From Albifimbria verrucaria (taxonomy: Eukaryota > Ascomycota > Sordariomycetes > Hypocreales > Stachybotryaceae), in contig JAHREC010000018.1 in the NCBI GenBank assembly GCA_020081605.1, forward strand, positions 4,960,001 to 5,024,000: a DNA stretch of 64,000 nucleotides. The letters run 5' to 3'. Below are positions 11,993-24,000 of the stretch, piece by piece. Positions within the stretch are counted from its first letter, which is position 1. Each line of letters opens with the position of its first letter. The notes below the pieces were generated by a model, which saw only the letters and a program-made list of their open reading frames with translations, ran no database searches and was not told the DNA's origin. The position numbers and the translations under genes were made by a program.

Positions 11993-13023
11993 TTACTGTG
12001 TAGGCCGGTAAGCATTGAAGACATCGACCGGGCTGCCTCCTTGGAGAATGCCTCCTCCGGGTATAAAGACTTGCTTTCCTACTGCGACAGCCGCAGTCCC
12101 ATGTCGGGGAACAGCCATCGGCGGAAGCCTCTTCCATGAGTCCGTCTTTGTGTCGTAAACTTCGGTCTCGTTGAAAACGCCTTGAGAACCCTCTGCCGGA
12201 TTGCCTTCGCCTCCAAATGTGTATACTAGTCTGCCGATGGTACCGGCGGCGAGCCCGCCTCTTGCAGTAGGTAACCTTCCATGCTTTGTCTTCCACCCCT
12301 TCTTCAGGTTCTTGAGATCCAAGGCGAATACAGTGTCCCTGACGTTGTGCTGTCCACGGTTTCTGCCACCAAGGATGTAGAAGGTATCTTCGATGACTGC
12401 GCCAGCAGCGTGGTCTCTGCCTTCAGGGATATGAGCCGCTGCCTTGGGGACATTGACCCAGGTATCGGATGCAGTGTTGTATGCCAGTACAGTGTTGACT
12501 GTGTCTTGCTCACCACCAGGGCGTGGGAATAATGTGCGCATTCCGCCAGCCAAGAAAACAAGGTCACCGTGCACGGCCATCGTTGCACTGCCTCTTTCTT
12601 TGCCGTTGGGAATAGGCTTCACCGGAGTCCAGACGTCCGTAGCTGGGTCATAGACCCATGAGTTTGGAATAGCCCTCCAGGCTCCATCAGGAGAATCGGC
12701 GAGTCCACCGAGAAGGTAGATTTTTCCATTGACGACGGCGGCATTGGGATGGTTTAACGCAATGGGTGCCGGAGCGGCAGAGGACCAGGAATTAGAAGGT
12801 ATGTCGTAGAGCTGGACCAAAGCGGTGGTGTTGAATTGTTCGCCGCTAGGGACTACGCCTCCAATGATGGCCAGTTGCTTGTCAGAGATGGCAACAGTTG
12901 CATGCTCTTGTCGAGGAGCGATGGCGATGGGAGCCAAAGTCTTCCAAGCTCCACGGCCCTGGGGGAGCAGGCAGTGAGACTTGCCCACCCAGCGGTGAGG
13001 AGAACTGTTCGAAGGCTGATCAT
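11993..13023 (-). CDS. Secreted kelch-repeat protein
   Basis: Beta-propeller protein, probably exported; ligand or substrate unknown. The start ATG at 13023 gives MISLRTVLLTAGWASLTACS, a typical signal peptide that the downstream frame alone would miss. Kelch blades show the GG-x(n)-Y/W-x-W pattern: AIIGGVVPSG with NSWSSAAP, YLLGGLADSP with DVWTPVKPIP, VFLAGGMRT with DTWVNVPKA, YILGGRNRG, YTFGGEGNP with DSWKRLPPM, and VFIPGGGI, about six blades. It lacks the radical-Tyr/Cys signatures that would make it a galactose oxidase. One break at 12961-12965 (GGGGG on +) joins the signal peptide to GRGAWKTLAPI when one base is added; the result is 343 residues. Confidence 0.85.
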
Positions 13024-14642
13024 GTTTTTCTTTCTTAATCTAGAGTTAGAGAAGCTGTTGAGGGATGGCGAAGATAGAATTTAGAGACGACAGTGAAGCC
13101 TTGATATAGAATTGTGAAGCCATGCATTGGGATCCTTCCTCGACTGCCGGGTGAGGTGGGATGTAGCTTGCGTAAACATCTTACACCCCATGCATGCTTC
13201 TGCGGATGCGGATGGGCAAACATGATTTCCAGAACCGGTCTTGTCTGGGCCGAACTCCGATGCCGAAGGCGACCCGGCCGTATGCAGGCGTGGCAGTGTC
13301 TTGAGTCAGCGGTGATGACAAGCGCCGAGATTGTGATGATGGGTTGCATTGGCAATGTCTCACCCTGGCCAATTGGTCCGGGCGAGATGATGAGGCCTAG
13401 GTGGCTGAGGAGCTCGGGAGTCGGGGGTCGGTGGACGGAGGCTATTTCATTCAGCCGATTGTGTTTATGCTTATTTTGGTGAGATTATAGTGTTGAAGGT
13501 GTCAAGGCTGGTGTAGGACGTACGTTATTGACGGCGAGTATAGGCTGAGGGTAGACCTACTAAGATAGGTACCTGTACGTACGTGTAAGTGTAAGTGTAA
13601 GTGTAAGTGTAGGGGCCGAGCTGAGCTGAGCTTAGCTTAGCTGTCATTGTAGCTGTCACTGTAGTAGGTGGGCAGCTGGCTGTACCTGTATGGAACCACG
13701 CAGCTTGCTGCACTGTGGCATGCATCGCATAGTGAATACCTACCTGCATAATAATGATGCAGTGGCTGCCAAGACGTCTTGCAATTCTCAATGCTCATTC
13801 CTCCCTCTCAGATGCCGATGAGCCGGTTAGTCAATTCTCAGTCATCCACGTTGAAGAATTGAAAACTGCTTTATCCAGCTGATTGGCCTACCGCGGGATC
13901 ACAATCGCAGACGACGAGTTCTTCAAGTCTCCAAGAGGCTAGTTGAAGGCTGCCAACCGCCAGGCGTGCAGGGTTCCTTGATGCCGGAACCTGTTAGCCT
14001 GTGCATGTTGCAGCAAGGCTATCCACATGGCAATCAAACTCGTCCCAGTCACGGATGGTGTAACGGCATATTCCATCAGTCGCCCAAGGATGCCAACCAA
14101 CACATGTTGCGAATCCAGCCATTTCTGCCCGCCTTCGGTACTAAGGTAACGGTAAAGGCAAAGGTAGTAGGTACTATAGGTAAGTAGGTAGTAGGTAGAG
14201 GTAGGGACCGGTATTCTGGCCATTTCGCATGTTAATAATACGGATTCACGTCTCAGCGTTTGGGCTGAAGTACCTCCAGGTCGCTTTAGACATTTATCAG
14301 GCTGACTAACCTGGGGAAGGTACCCGGCCGCACCGCCAAATCTCCCTGTCTCCACAGGTACCCCGAGGCCATCAGGTGGCGCATTCCGTCATAGCCGTTA
14401 CTTTGAAAAGAATTCACATGGCGCGCCCCGCCCTTGGCCGAACCAAAACACCAAGTCGTTGCCCCTTGGCTTCATCGACTGATCTTCTCTTCCTCCCTTC
14501 ATCCCATGCTTCCACCTGCCGCCACCTCGACTCTTACCTCCTAGCCATTTCCGCGCAATTTGCGTGCCCCGACCGACGACAACCTCCTGGACCATCCCAC
14601 CCCTATCGCAGATTGGCCCGCACGTCGGCCTTCACCTTCAAG
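13024..14642. other. Divergent promoter region of the kelch and zinc-transporter genes
   Basis: About 1.6 kb between two divergent starts. It holds a GTGTAA tandem repeat (13583-13611), a GAGCT/TTAGC stretch (13617-13642) and a GGTA-rich stretch (about 14145-14212). From 14440 towards the transporter ATG the + strand becomes CT-rich, as in a fungal core promoter or leader. No gene was recognised. Confidence 0.5.
13583..13611 (+). repeat. Hexanucleotide tandem repeat (GTGTAA)n
   Basis: About five head-to-tail copies of GTGTAA/GTAAGT in the kelch gene upstream region. A simple satellite; the copy number is likely to vary between strains. Confidence 0.85.
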
Positions 14643-16533
14643 ATGGCGTGGTCCAAGAGCACCCGTATCCAGGTCATGATTGCCATCGACACGGCTTTCT
14701 TCCTTCTCGAGTTGATCAGCGGCTTCCTCGTCCACTCTCTTGCCCTCACCGCCGATGCTTTTCACATGGTACGCCCCGCTGCGCTCCTGCTAACTCTCTT
14801 GAAACCCAAGCTGACACATGCTTTGCCTTAGCTCAACGACATCATTTCCCTGGTTATTGGCTTGTGGGCTGTCGTTGCTGCGCAGAAGGCTACCACCGAC
14901 CAGTTTACCTTTGGCGTATGTCCTCCCATTTCCTGCAATCGCCGCTCCGGACGCGACTAACATTCTACCAGTGGGTACGAGCCGAAATTCTGGGCGCATT
15001 CTTCAATGCAGTCTTCCTCATCGCCCTTTGCGTTTCCATCATCCTCGAAGCCCTGACTCGTTTTGTCGAACCGCCTGAAATTACCAACCCTAAGCTTATT
15101 CTGATCGTCGGTTCCGCCGGTCTGTTCTCCAACCTTGTTGGCTTCTTCGTCCTTGGAGGGCACGGTCACGGCCACAGCCACGGAGACGACGACCATGATC
15201 ATGACCATTCCCATGATCACATCCATGCTGCGGAGGAGGGTCGCGTCGACAGGTCTATCCACACCGAGGTAGCGGACGAGGACGGTGCTGTCGCAGATAT
15301 CCTCCCTGAAGTTATTGTCCGGAGGGCTACCCGCGTTGCCGATGGATCCTCTTCTGACAGCCCGGAAACTCGCCGAATCCGCTTCAATAATGATAGCCCC
15401 GCCCGCGAGCCGTCGATTCCTGCCAACAGTCGCATCGCTGCCCATTCCAGAGATCGCGGCCGTCGCCGGTCCAGTAGGAGCGGACACTCGCGCTTGGCCA
15501 GTATTGATGATATGAGCATCCACCCGGCCAGTTTCAGACAGGACATTATTGCCGTCAGTCTTGCCGCCTCCTCTTCCGGTGCCGAACCCACCAGCGCCAG
15601 CGACACTGAAGACGATTCTCCTCTGGCGGGTGGAGACGAGGCTAATGAAGAGTCCCCTCTGCTCAAGGATGCCAAGGGCACCAATGGAACTATGCACGGC
15701 TCTAACGGCGCATCCCATCTATCCGTGGGACGACGACCCCGTCGCGATTCCAGTGTTCACGATGGCCACCACCACACCTTCCCCGAAAGCCAAACAAGGG
15801 TGGTCACAGCCACAACCACGCCGACATGGGCATGAATGCTATGGTTCTTCACGTCATCGGAGACGCCTTAGGAAATGTTGGTGTCATCGTCACTGCTCTT
15901 GTCATCTGGCTCACCGATCTTCCGGGCAAATACTATGCCGATCCTATCGTTTCGCTTTTCATCACCCTCATCATCCTAAAGACTTCTATTCCGCTCACTC
16001 TCGCTACATCTCGAGTCTTGCTACAGGCTACCCCTGAGAACATCAGTGTACAAGAAATTCGCCAGGACATCGAAAGGCTGCCCGGTGTTGTTAGCTGCCA
16101 TCATATCCACGTCTGGCAGCTCTCCGACACCAAGGTCGTTGCCAGCATGCATCTCCAAGTATCCTTCCCCATCAACTCACACAGCGGAGAGAAGTACATG
16201 CAGCTCGCCAAGCGTGCCAGGAAGTGTCTACATGGCTTCGGTATTCACAGTGCTACTATCCAGCCGGAGTTTTGCTTTGATCAGAAGCACCAGCACGACA
16301 GCGATGCTGCGGCCCTGGCTCTCGACGGTTCCGCGGTCGATGGCACGAACCCTGATACATGCCTCCTCGAGTGTGTCGAAGACTGCGAGGCGCAGGGCTG
16401 CTGCACTGGTATGGATACGACGTCTTCCAAGGATTCGTCGAGCCGACGGTGCAGCCAGTCTTCCCACAGCGACACTAGCGCTCAGCACGATCACGATCAT
16501 GATCATACCCATGATCACACCCACAATCACTAA
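14643..16533 (+). CDS. zrc1: Zrc1/Cot1-type vacuolar zinc transporter (CDF family)
   Basis: Cation-diffusion-facilitator that moves cytosolic Zn2+ (possibly Co2+) into the vacuole in exchange for protons. Exons 14643-14768, 14832-14915 and 14972-16533. TM1-2 start at STRIQVMIAIDTAFFLLELI; the TM2 metal site HMLND is formed across the first splice, and its TM5 partner is HVIGDALGNVG. TM3 and TM4 lie in exon 3. Between TM4 and TM5 is a roughly 220-residue cytosolic loop with a His/Asp cluster (GHGHGHSHGDDDHDHDH), Ser/Arg-rich disorder and a second HHH cluster. The cytosolic C-terminal domain (DIERLPGVVSCHHIHVWQLS) ends with another His-rich tail (HDHDHTHDHTHNH). One base is missing at 15781-15784 (CCCC), between loop and TM5. 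The restored length is 590 residues. Confidence 0.93.
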
Positions 16534-17016
16534 TTGGCAGCTATCCACCTTTGGAAGCTTCCTATTCTTTCTTTACCTTTTAGGAATGAACCGCCCGTCG
16601 GTTGTTCCATTCGTTTATCGACAGTCAGCCTTGGAGGCTGCACATAAAATAATCCTGGTGTCAGTGGCTACAGCTTCCACGGAAGTGCAATTGCTTGTAC
16701 AGTTAGTCAACGGGTTTGGCTTGGAGTTTTGGCGCCTTTCATTTGGGCTTTCGCACCTGGCGAGTATTGCGGACTCGGCATTTCTTTTGTATGATGTGAT
16801 ATGGAGGCTTCCGATGGAGGTTTCGACACTCTTCTGCCGTGGCATGCCATGGGTATGTGGGAAAACGTCCAAAACTTAGACATTTGACTCTATGGGCCTT
16901 GGGTGCCTAGATGCGGCCTAACGACATGGGACAGTAGAAATATATTTAATCGATACATGCCAGATAAGTAGCCAATTTAGTCGTGTGGATTTCATATAGT
17001 TTACATTTCTTCGTTT
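16534..17016. other. Convergent intergenic region, no gene seen
   Basis: Between the 3' ends of the transporter gene (+) and the J-protein gene (-). It should hold both 3' UTRs; nothing else was recognised. Confidence 0.6.
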
Positions 17017-19308
17017 TCATTGCTTCGTGTGATAGTCATCAGCCCGAACCATGACCCTTGACGGGCGGTAGCTGTAGCTCATCGCTCCCTTGACTTCAAC
17101 GAAATCCTCCTTACCCTTCCATGAGTATCTTACGAGCAAGACCTTCTCTAGGTCGGGCGCTGGGTCCCAGAATCCAAGGAGGTTGCCCTTGCGAATCCCT
17201 GAGGGATGATGAGGCGACCGTCCCGGTCAACGAGTGCCGCCAGGGCAACGGTCACGTCTGCCACTTCTTCAGACGCCCAGCTACCGTTGTCATCACGAAC
17301 ACCATATTTTGCACTCAGGATGACGAGATTCCCAAGCGATGCATGGCGTTTCTGAAAAGCCTCGACGGGCCCACTAAGGAGTACCAAGATATTGTCTGCC
17401 TGGAGGCGGCGAAGCGCAATGGAAGCTTGCATCAAATGCGGCGGAGTGGGCTCGGGCTTGGATACCCGATGCCAGCGGCGCCATTGCTGTCGCAGGAGCT
17501 CGATAACAGAAAGACCGGCCAGCGGCAGGACACCAGCCCAGAATATAAGACTGGGCGTGGAGAAGACGCTCGGGCAGAACAACACAGGAGGCTGACTCGC
17601 TGGTTGAGGCGGGACCAGTGGATGGATAAGTGTAGACTATGTCGGCTGACACCCACTTCTATACCTGCGGTGGAAAAGCGGCCGACGGGTAAGAGGTTTC
17701 TCAGCGCAAAGTAGCTTCCGTAGAAGGTACTAGAGCATAGTTCTGCTTCGAGCCGGGACGGGCGTTTCCACCCGGGACAAGGCTGGTTGTTGAGCACAAA
17801 GTCCTGGTTGTACCGTAGATAACCTGCCGTGGATGCCACACTTGCAGTAGCAGATACGGCCCAGGAACCTCGCTTAAGCAAACCTGGTAGATTGCTGTCG
17901 TACGTATTCGTCGGCTCACTCGCTGCCTCGCTGATAAAAACAGTGTCCGTGGTGAAACCCACTTCAACAGCCGGAGCTGCCGTAGCGACAGGGGCCCATT
18001 GTAGGAGTTTCCGACCCGATGTGATCAAGTTGCTCAATTGGCCTCCTGCGATAGAAGAGAGCCATTGGCCGCTGTCACCACGGACGAAGACCGTGCCACT
18101 TGAGAGCTCGTGGTGAACACCAGTGGAGACTCTAGGGAGGTAGCTGGCCCCAAGTGGAGGGCTTTCGACCGTAACGTCCAGGGTTGTAGGTCCAGAGGCT
18201 CCGGGGAGAAGCACAGGCTGTGTGAGCTGAGCGGTGAGAATGCCTGCGGCTCCGGCTGCCGGCTGTTGGGGTCCTGTGAAGGACGAGCTGTCTGGGCTCT
18301 TCCATGCCTGTTCGGTGCAGTCCGGGGAAGAGCGGCCTGGGAGCAGAACAAGTGGCCTTGGGAACATGTCCGTGGACAGGCCATGTAGGGAAGTCGTGAT
18401 AGACAGCGTTGGCTTGCCAAGTATGAGCCGTTCGTTCGGTTTGCTCACATCCGTGGCAGTGCCGGTGGCAGCTCCGAAGAGGTTCGGGATATTTCGTTGC
18501 ATAAACCTCTCCAGGGCGGGGAGTCCAACGTGCACCGTGTGACCAACCGTGAATCCCAGGGCCGGCCGGGTATTCGTTGTTGAGGTCGAATGGTCAATAT
18601 CTGTCATAGCTGCGCCAACCGATTTGAACCCCACGCTGAGCTCTGGCGGTGTGGAACTGCTCGAGGAGTATCTCAGGGCGTCCAGGTAAGTATCCTCGTA
18701 TCGTTTTCCCACGCCCGGCTCGGGTTCCCTGACGAGAGTGCGGCATCGTACGCAGCACGGCGTTCCGGATCGACGAGTGTCTCGAACGCTTGCTGCACGT
18801 GCTGGAAGTATTGTCGGGCGAAGGGCTGGAGGTGGTCGGGGTAGCCTTCAGGATAAAGAAGGAGGAATAGGCGGTAGTATGCCTGTCGTATCTGATCCTT
18901 GGTGAGGTCGGCGCCTCGGGGAGGCATAGGATCTCGTAATGGTCCGATTGGCATGGATCCGAGACTCCGTCGTTCTCAATGAATACCAATTCACCTTCCT
19001 CGGGGATGTCATCGAAGGCCAATGTTTTGTCGCCGTTCCGTCGGCCAGGTCGGATGCCTCGGTTACCCTTGAGAAGACGGAGCTCGCATCGTCGTCCCCA
19101 AACTCATACTCCTGCCGGGTTGCCGCGAACTGCTCATTGAGCGAGTAGCGCGACTCCACGGACCGCAGGGAGTGAAAGGCACCAGACAGCTGGCGGTGGT
19201 CGTCGATGAGGGCCGAGGATCTCCGGACAGAGCCGTTCCTCGAGGCATTGCCCGGAGCCCTCAGGCGCGGGATGCGCAAGCTGTTGTTGCGGCTCGAGGG
19301 TCAGCCAT
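17017..19308 (-). CDS. DNAJC11-like protein with degenerate J domain
   Basis: Resembles DNAJC11 (mitochondrial outer-membrane/MICOS-associated J protein with a C-terminal DUF3395-like domain); the fungal role is inferred. Single exon, start MADPRA followed by NNSLRIPRLRAPG. Domains: disordered N-terminus; J domain at about residues 120-190 (DHYEILCLP, LTKDQIRQAYYRLFLLLYPE, AFETLVDPERRAAYD); a long middle part likely to form beta structure (YEDTYLDALRYS, LRLEAELCSSTFYGSYFALRN, HLSIHWSRLNQRV); a hydrophobic segment (PSLIFWAGVLPLAGLSVIEL); C-terminal LVILSAKYG, WASEEVADVTVALAALV, LLGFWDPAP. The HPD tripeptide needed to stimulate Hsp70 reads YPE. Six one-base losses (about 19291, 19025-19028, 18918-18921, 18708-18710, about 17588, 17186-17188); adding six bases gives 765 codons plus a stop. 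Confidence 0.82.
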
Positions 19309-19900
19309 AGCGCCTTGGACTGGCAGCAGCAACAGCGCATCGGAAGCTCAAGCAAGTGGTTAGCTTGAAGGTGGAGGACAAGAGGGGCCCCAGAGCAATT
19401 AGTTGGCCTTAACGGCGGACTTATTTTTTTTTCCTGTCGATTTTTGCGATTGCTCGCCTCGCTTCATCTGACGAGTCATAGTGGGGATGACCCTGGACGG
19501 ATAGTCGGTAGTCGAGATTTGATGTTTATGCATCCAGGGTGTAAGATGGGGAAAAGTTGTGGTTTTGTGCAAGCTCATCAGGCTACCCTGGACTAGGACA
19601 ACTCCAGTGCAGCTTCATCGTCGGCGACCACCTGACCCAACATTGACGAAAAGTCGTTTGGCATGGGAGAATTGATCTCTGTGTATGTATGAATTCGCTC
19701 CTAGTCATTTTGCCTCATCTGTATGCTATTGTTTTGTTGCTTTGTGTGTATTCAATATTTCGAGTGTTGATGGACTGGTGGATCTGGGTCACATATATTC
19801 GACTTACACGGACCAGATTGAGCTATATCATACCTCCAACGGGCAGTGTCCACGAGCAATTACCGCCTCACCCGTAGTTGCAAGGCGTTCGCAATTACGA

Positions 19901-19925
19901 TTTTTTTTTTTTTATTTTTATTTTT
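19901..19925. repeat. Poly-T tract
   Basis: T run of 13 followed by ATTTTTATTTTT. Low complexity only. Confidence 0.8.
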
Positions 19926-20960
19926 AGCAAAGCAGGATACTGAAATTACTACTCGTTGGGATCAAACGCAAGCAAGGCGAAATTAAGCACCAGCTGGAGG
20001 CAGGACACCCAACCATTGCAGATGTTGATGGGTTCAACAAGAACCGAGGCAAAGCTACACCACCTCCCACAGAACAAGCGCTCTTCCCAATCAGCCTCAA
20101 AGACCCGCGATCACAAGCTAGTCACGCGGTGCGAGGTCGAAGCCAGCTCACGAGGTGACATGCGGGGTCCGTCTACATAGCCCTTCGGGCCTACTGTCAT
20201 GATGACTACCTCTAGGTAGGCAAGATGCTTCCCGACTGGGCCGCAGTCCGGCGACTAACATGAAAAGCTCTGCCACGGCGCGGACATGCGTGGCATCAAC
20301 GGCCTCAACGCAGTTGCAACACGCAAGTTGCAACACGCACGTCAGTACGTGCCCGAGCCAGGACCAGGACGTGACATCGACCGTAGCTGCGTCTGTCTGT
20401 CAAGGCAAGGGACGACAAAAAAAAAGAAAACCACAAATCCTCGCCAGTCAGCCCATGGTGACCCGGCCTAGCGGTTCTCGCGGCACTAAAAGCACAAGGA
20501 TTCCGGCTCTGGCGGACGCGAGCACTTCGCCGACCGAAACCCCCGTCTAACCAAAACCTTGAGCCAACGTAATTAGCCAAAGGGCCAGACGGGACAAAGC
20601 GCACGCAGCCTGCTGCAAGACCAGAGTCAGAATTGCCCCGAAGGCTCGCTGTCGCCCCCAGCCCGGCCAGGTGCTACGGCGCCAAGGACGCCGACGCAGG
20701 TAAGAAAAAGGAACAAGCAGGGCTTGTGACGCTGACGATATATGACGGGTTATGGTCTGACGACGGCTGGCTAGGCCGGGGGTCTTGTTGCGAGGTGCCG
20801 TCCCTATACTAACGTTATGTATGTATCACTGGAAAAGCCCCGAAGGGCTGGTGTCTCGTCCTGCGCATGCATGTCGAGGGCGCGAGCGTAGCCTTGTACC
20901 GCAGTGTACTCTGTACCATACAGACTCATCGTGCCCCATTCACCTGATGCTCCAGCCAGG

Positions 20961-21007
20961 GCAAGGTAAGGTAAGGCAAGGCAAGGCAAAGCAAAGCAAA
21001 GCAAAGC
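20961..21007. repeat. Pentanucleotide repeat GGTAA/GGCAA/GCAAA
   Basis: Nine or so pentamers drifting from GGTAA through GGCAA to GCAAA, an evolving microsatellite inside the gene-poor block. Confidence 0.85.
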
Positions 21008-24000
21008 CCTTTCCGAGTTGTCGTGTCAGCGACAGGGGCTCCTTGGCATGGAACTGGACCGCGGATCGAATGTTTCTTCTTCGGACCCCGTCCATTGGGC
21101 GGTGGAGACCCCAAATCACCTTGCATTTACCTATTATAGCGGGTTTTGATTTCTGAGGTTGGTTTGACCCGCATGTCGTCAACGCGCGCTGCTGCTCCTC
21201 TCGCTCCACGGCAAGGAAAAGGAGGAATGCATTGCCTCGATCCTTGGATCCCGACGACTCCATACACGGGGCTCTACCGTGCCGTGTAGTTCCCTCCAAG
21301 GAGAGAAGCCCGATGTATCGGCCGCACATTCGCTGCCTTAGTGGGAAAACTGCCTGGCCTGTGCTCCTTAAGCTGATATAGTAGCTTTCTGTGCGCGTGT
21401 CTAGGGACGCGTAAAGTGGATTTCCAGGCGTCAGGGCGCGCGACCTGTGTCTCTAACCGGCGTTTTAAGGACTCTAATGAAATGAATATGATGCAAGGAA
21501 AAGAAACCCACGATCGATCTAGCCATGCCACGATCGCCTGGCCGCCGTAACTGGCTGCTTTTTGCTGCAACTACTACGACTACTGCTACTACTCGACACG
21601 CCTGGCACCGGCGCGCCGGGTCGCGAACCCCCTCCGGCCCCCCATGCTCTGGAATTGCTGTGCTGATTCATGAACCGGGTTCTGGGTGCTAATTAAAGGC
21701 GCAATTCCACCCGCAACGCGAGACACGACCGGTCCGTGTAAGGCCCAGCTAACACAGGATGATTGCGCATCCATGTCTCAGGATATTCATCCGTCGACGA
21801 TCAACTAGCCAACTGACCCCATGCCGTTCGCTCAGTTCGTTGCCCTTTACGATGCCATGGCGACGACCAAGAATGGACTTCAGAACCTTGTTCCCACGCC
21901 GGGCCCCTCTCAGCTTCTGGGGCTTCTGATAAAGGAGAGAGGGTAAAAAGCAAAATGCGCTCAAGTTATGGCACCACTGGCTTGCTGGCGCGGATCCTGA
22001 TACTGTCTCGAGCCGGGTCATTCCCAGACATGCAGGCCTCTTGACCAACCCTCGCAGAAGCAGCCGAAATAAAGGTAGCCTGCTGGGAACGCAGCAGCTC
22101 TCGCCTATAGGTCACGGTCGCGTTCAATATTGCCTTTTCCGTTGTGCACTGCAACACACACAGCTGGGGTTTTAGCAGCCCCCGAGCTCGACCCTAACCA
22201 CATCAGGGGAATGCGGTTTCTCTCCAGAGTCGCAGTGCATGCCCATCCAGCCATTTGAGTCTCGAATTCAAGTTTATCAAAGACAAGACGTGACGATTGC
22301 CATGTTCGCTCCTAGCTCATAACCCACTCGAATCCCCACAGCGCCAGAGTCCATCCCGAAGCGCCTAGCACACCGGACTTGGCACGGAGGGAGCCAAACA
22401 CTCTCGTAAAAGAACCGGGCAGAGAACCAATGCCATTCGGTGACTAGCTATCCGATTCCTTGGTTGCGTCTCCATACCCCAGTCCAGAGCTTCCCTGGAT
22501 CGTGGGTTATGGTATCGCATCGCTCAGGACGGGGTTGCGTCCCAAGGATTTATTGCCATTGCTAATGCTCAAAGCTGGATCACAAAACGGGGCATTCCTT
22601 GCTTTTGCTCCTGCCTCGCTATTGATTGCCACGAAACGTATCATGTCCTCCCTGCCGGTCGCCAGCCATGCGGCGTCGTCTTCGTCCCGATTGATGCGGA
22701 CCATCCTGGCTGGCTCTCAGCTGCCTGGGTCTCATCACCATTCTGATTCGCGAGCGCTGGGTGCCCAGAGCATGGGAAACTGGCCTTTCCTGCATCTCAG
22801 GCAGATCGAGGTCCAATAGTCCATCTTTGGCTCACACCACCAATTCTTAGTGTTGGCGCGCCTCTGCGCAGGCACCGTCATCATTTATCGGTCCGGCGAA
22901 AGCCTATGTTTTTAGTCCCAAACATTTCGTTCCGTAGCGTTGGGGCTTCTGTGAGGCATTGATGACGATGACGATGACTGTGCTGGTGGCCGAGAGCTGC
23001 CCCTCTCATTCCCCAGGTTATAGTTGGTTGAGCTGATTGGACACCCTTGCCGGGGCCCTGTTTCGACGCTGGGCATGGGCCATATCACCAACAGAAGGAA
23101 TCACGCGATGCGGGATCTGGGGACCACATGTTCGCTATGCCCGGTAGATCACCGGTCTTTTGTCTCTGATAGGCTCGTCGGCGTCGCCTCTCAGCCTCTC
23201 CTCATTACTCACCTCCGCTCTATCCTTGCCGTCCCCTCATGCTGCGACAGTAGCACGGGTACTCGGCGTGGCAATGGATGGCCTAACCGCTTCCTTTTCT
23301 GGGGCGTTTAGACTGGCAGACCGAGGACCTGTAGGCTGTGTCCAGTGGTGGTTTTGTGAGAGTCCTATGTTTACGACGTCCCAAAATGGTAGGATCTGAA
23401 AGTTGTGGTATTTTATGCATGGTCTTGATCCCCGGCCGATTGTTTCAACCTTGTACGAGAGTTAGCGTTTGCCATGAAAGTGCATCCATTGGTATCAATT
23501 GGAGACTGTAATGTATACACAGTAAGACTTACGATGATTGACTCTTCATCCTGTATTGTGAAGAGTTGATAACCCTCCCATGCATGATAACCCTAGCCAA
23601 TCACTCCGTTTGAGGAACATCGACAGACTAATAGTGCATTTTGGAGTTTTGTGCTTTTAGCAATGGATCGGCTCCAATACAAAGCTGAAATGGCATGTAG
23701 AGACATGTCCTCTCCAAGAACATGGTTGCTGAGCTTATGGATCCCATCAAACACTGCCACAGCTTTGCATTGATGACTTGCGTAAGGCCATTTTGTGGAC
23801 CTATGTCTTGCTGTTCCCGTCAGCATGAACCACTGGTACCTGAGCAGCTCAGCACTGTGGCATGCAAAGGAAATGCCCCAGAGGCCAATATCGTACCCTT
23901 GCCCTAACTGCCCGTCAGCTTGTGACATTTTGTCCTGTCACGGAAACAAAGTACTTTGTGGCAATTGAAGCCCTGGTCTGGAGCGGAAGGGGCTGGCACC

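Noticed and set aside
11993..13023. Galactose oxidase
   Set aside because: The kelch blades fit, but the radical-forming Tyr/Cys context and the additional domains of galactose oxidases are missing at this length.
14957..15718. 253-codon - strand frame opposite the zinc transporter
   Set aside because: Complement of the transporter loop; no motifs of its own.
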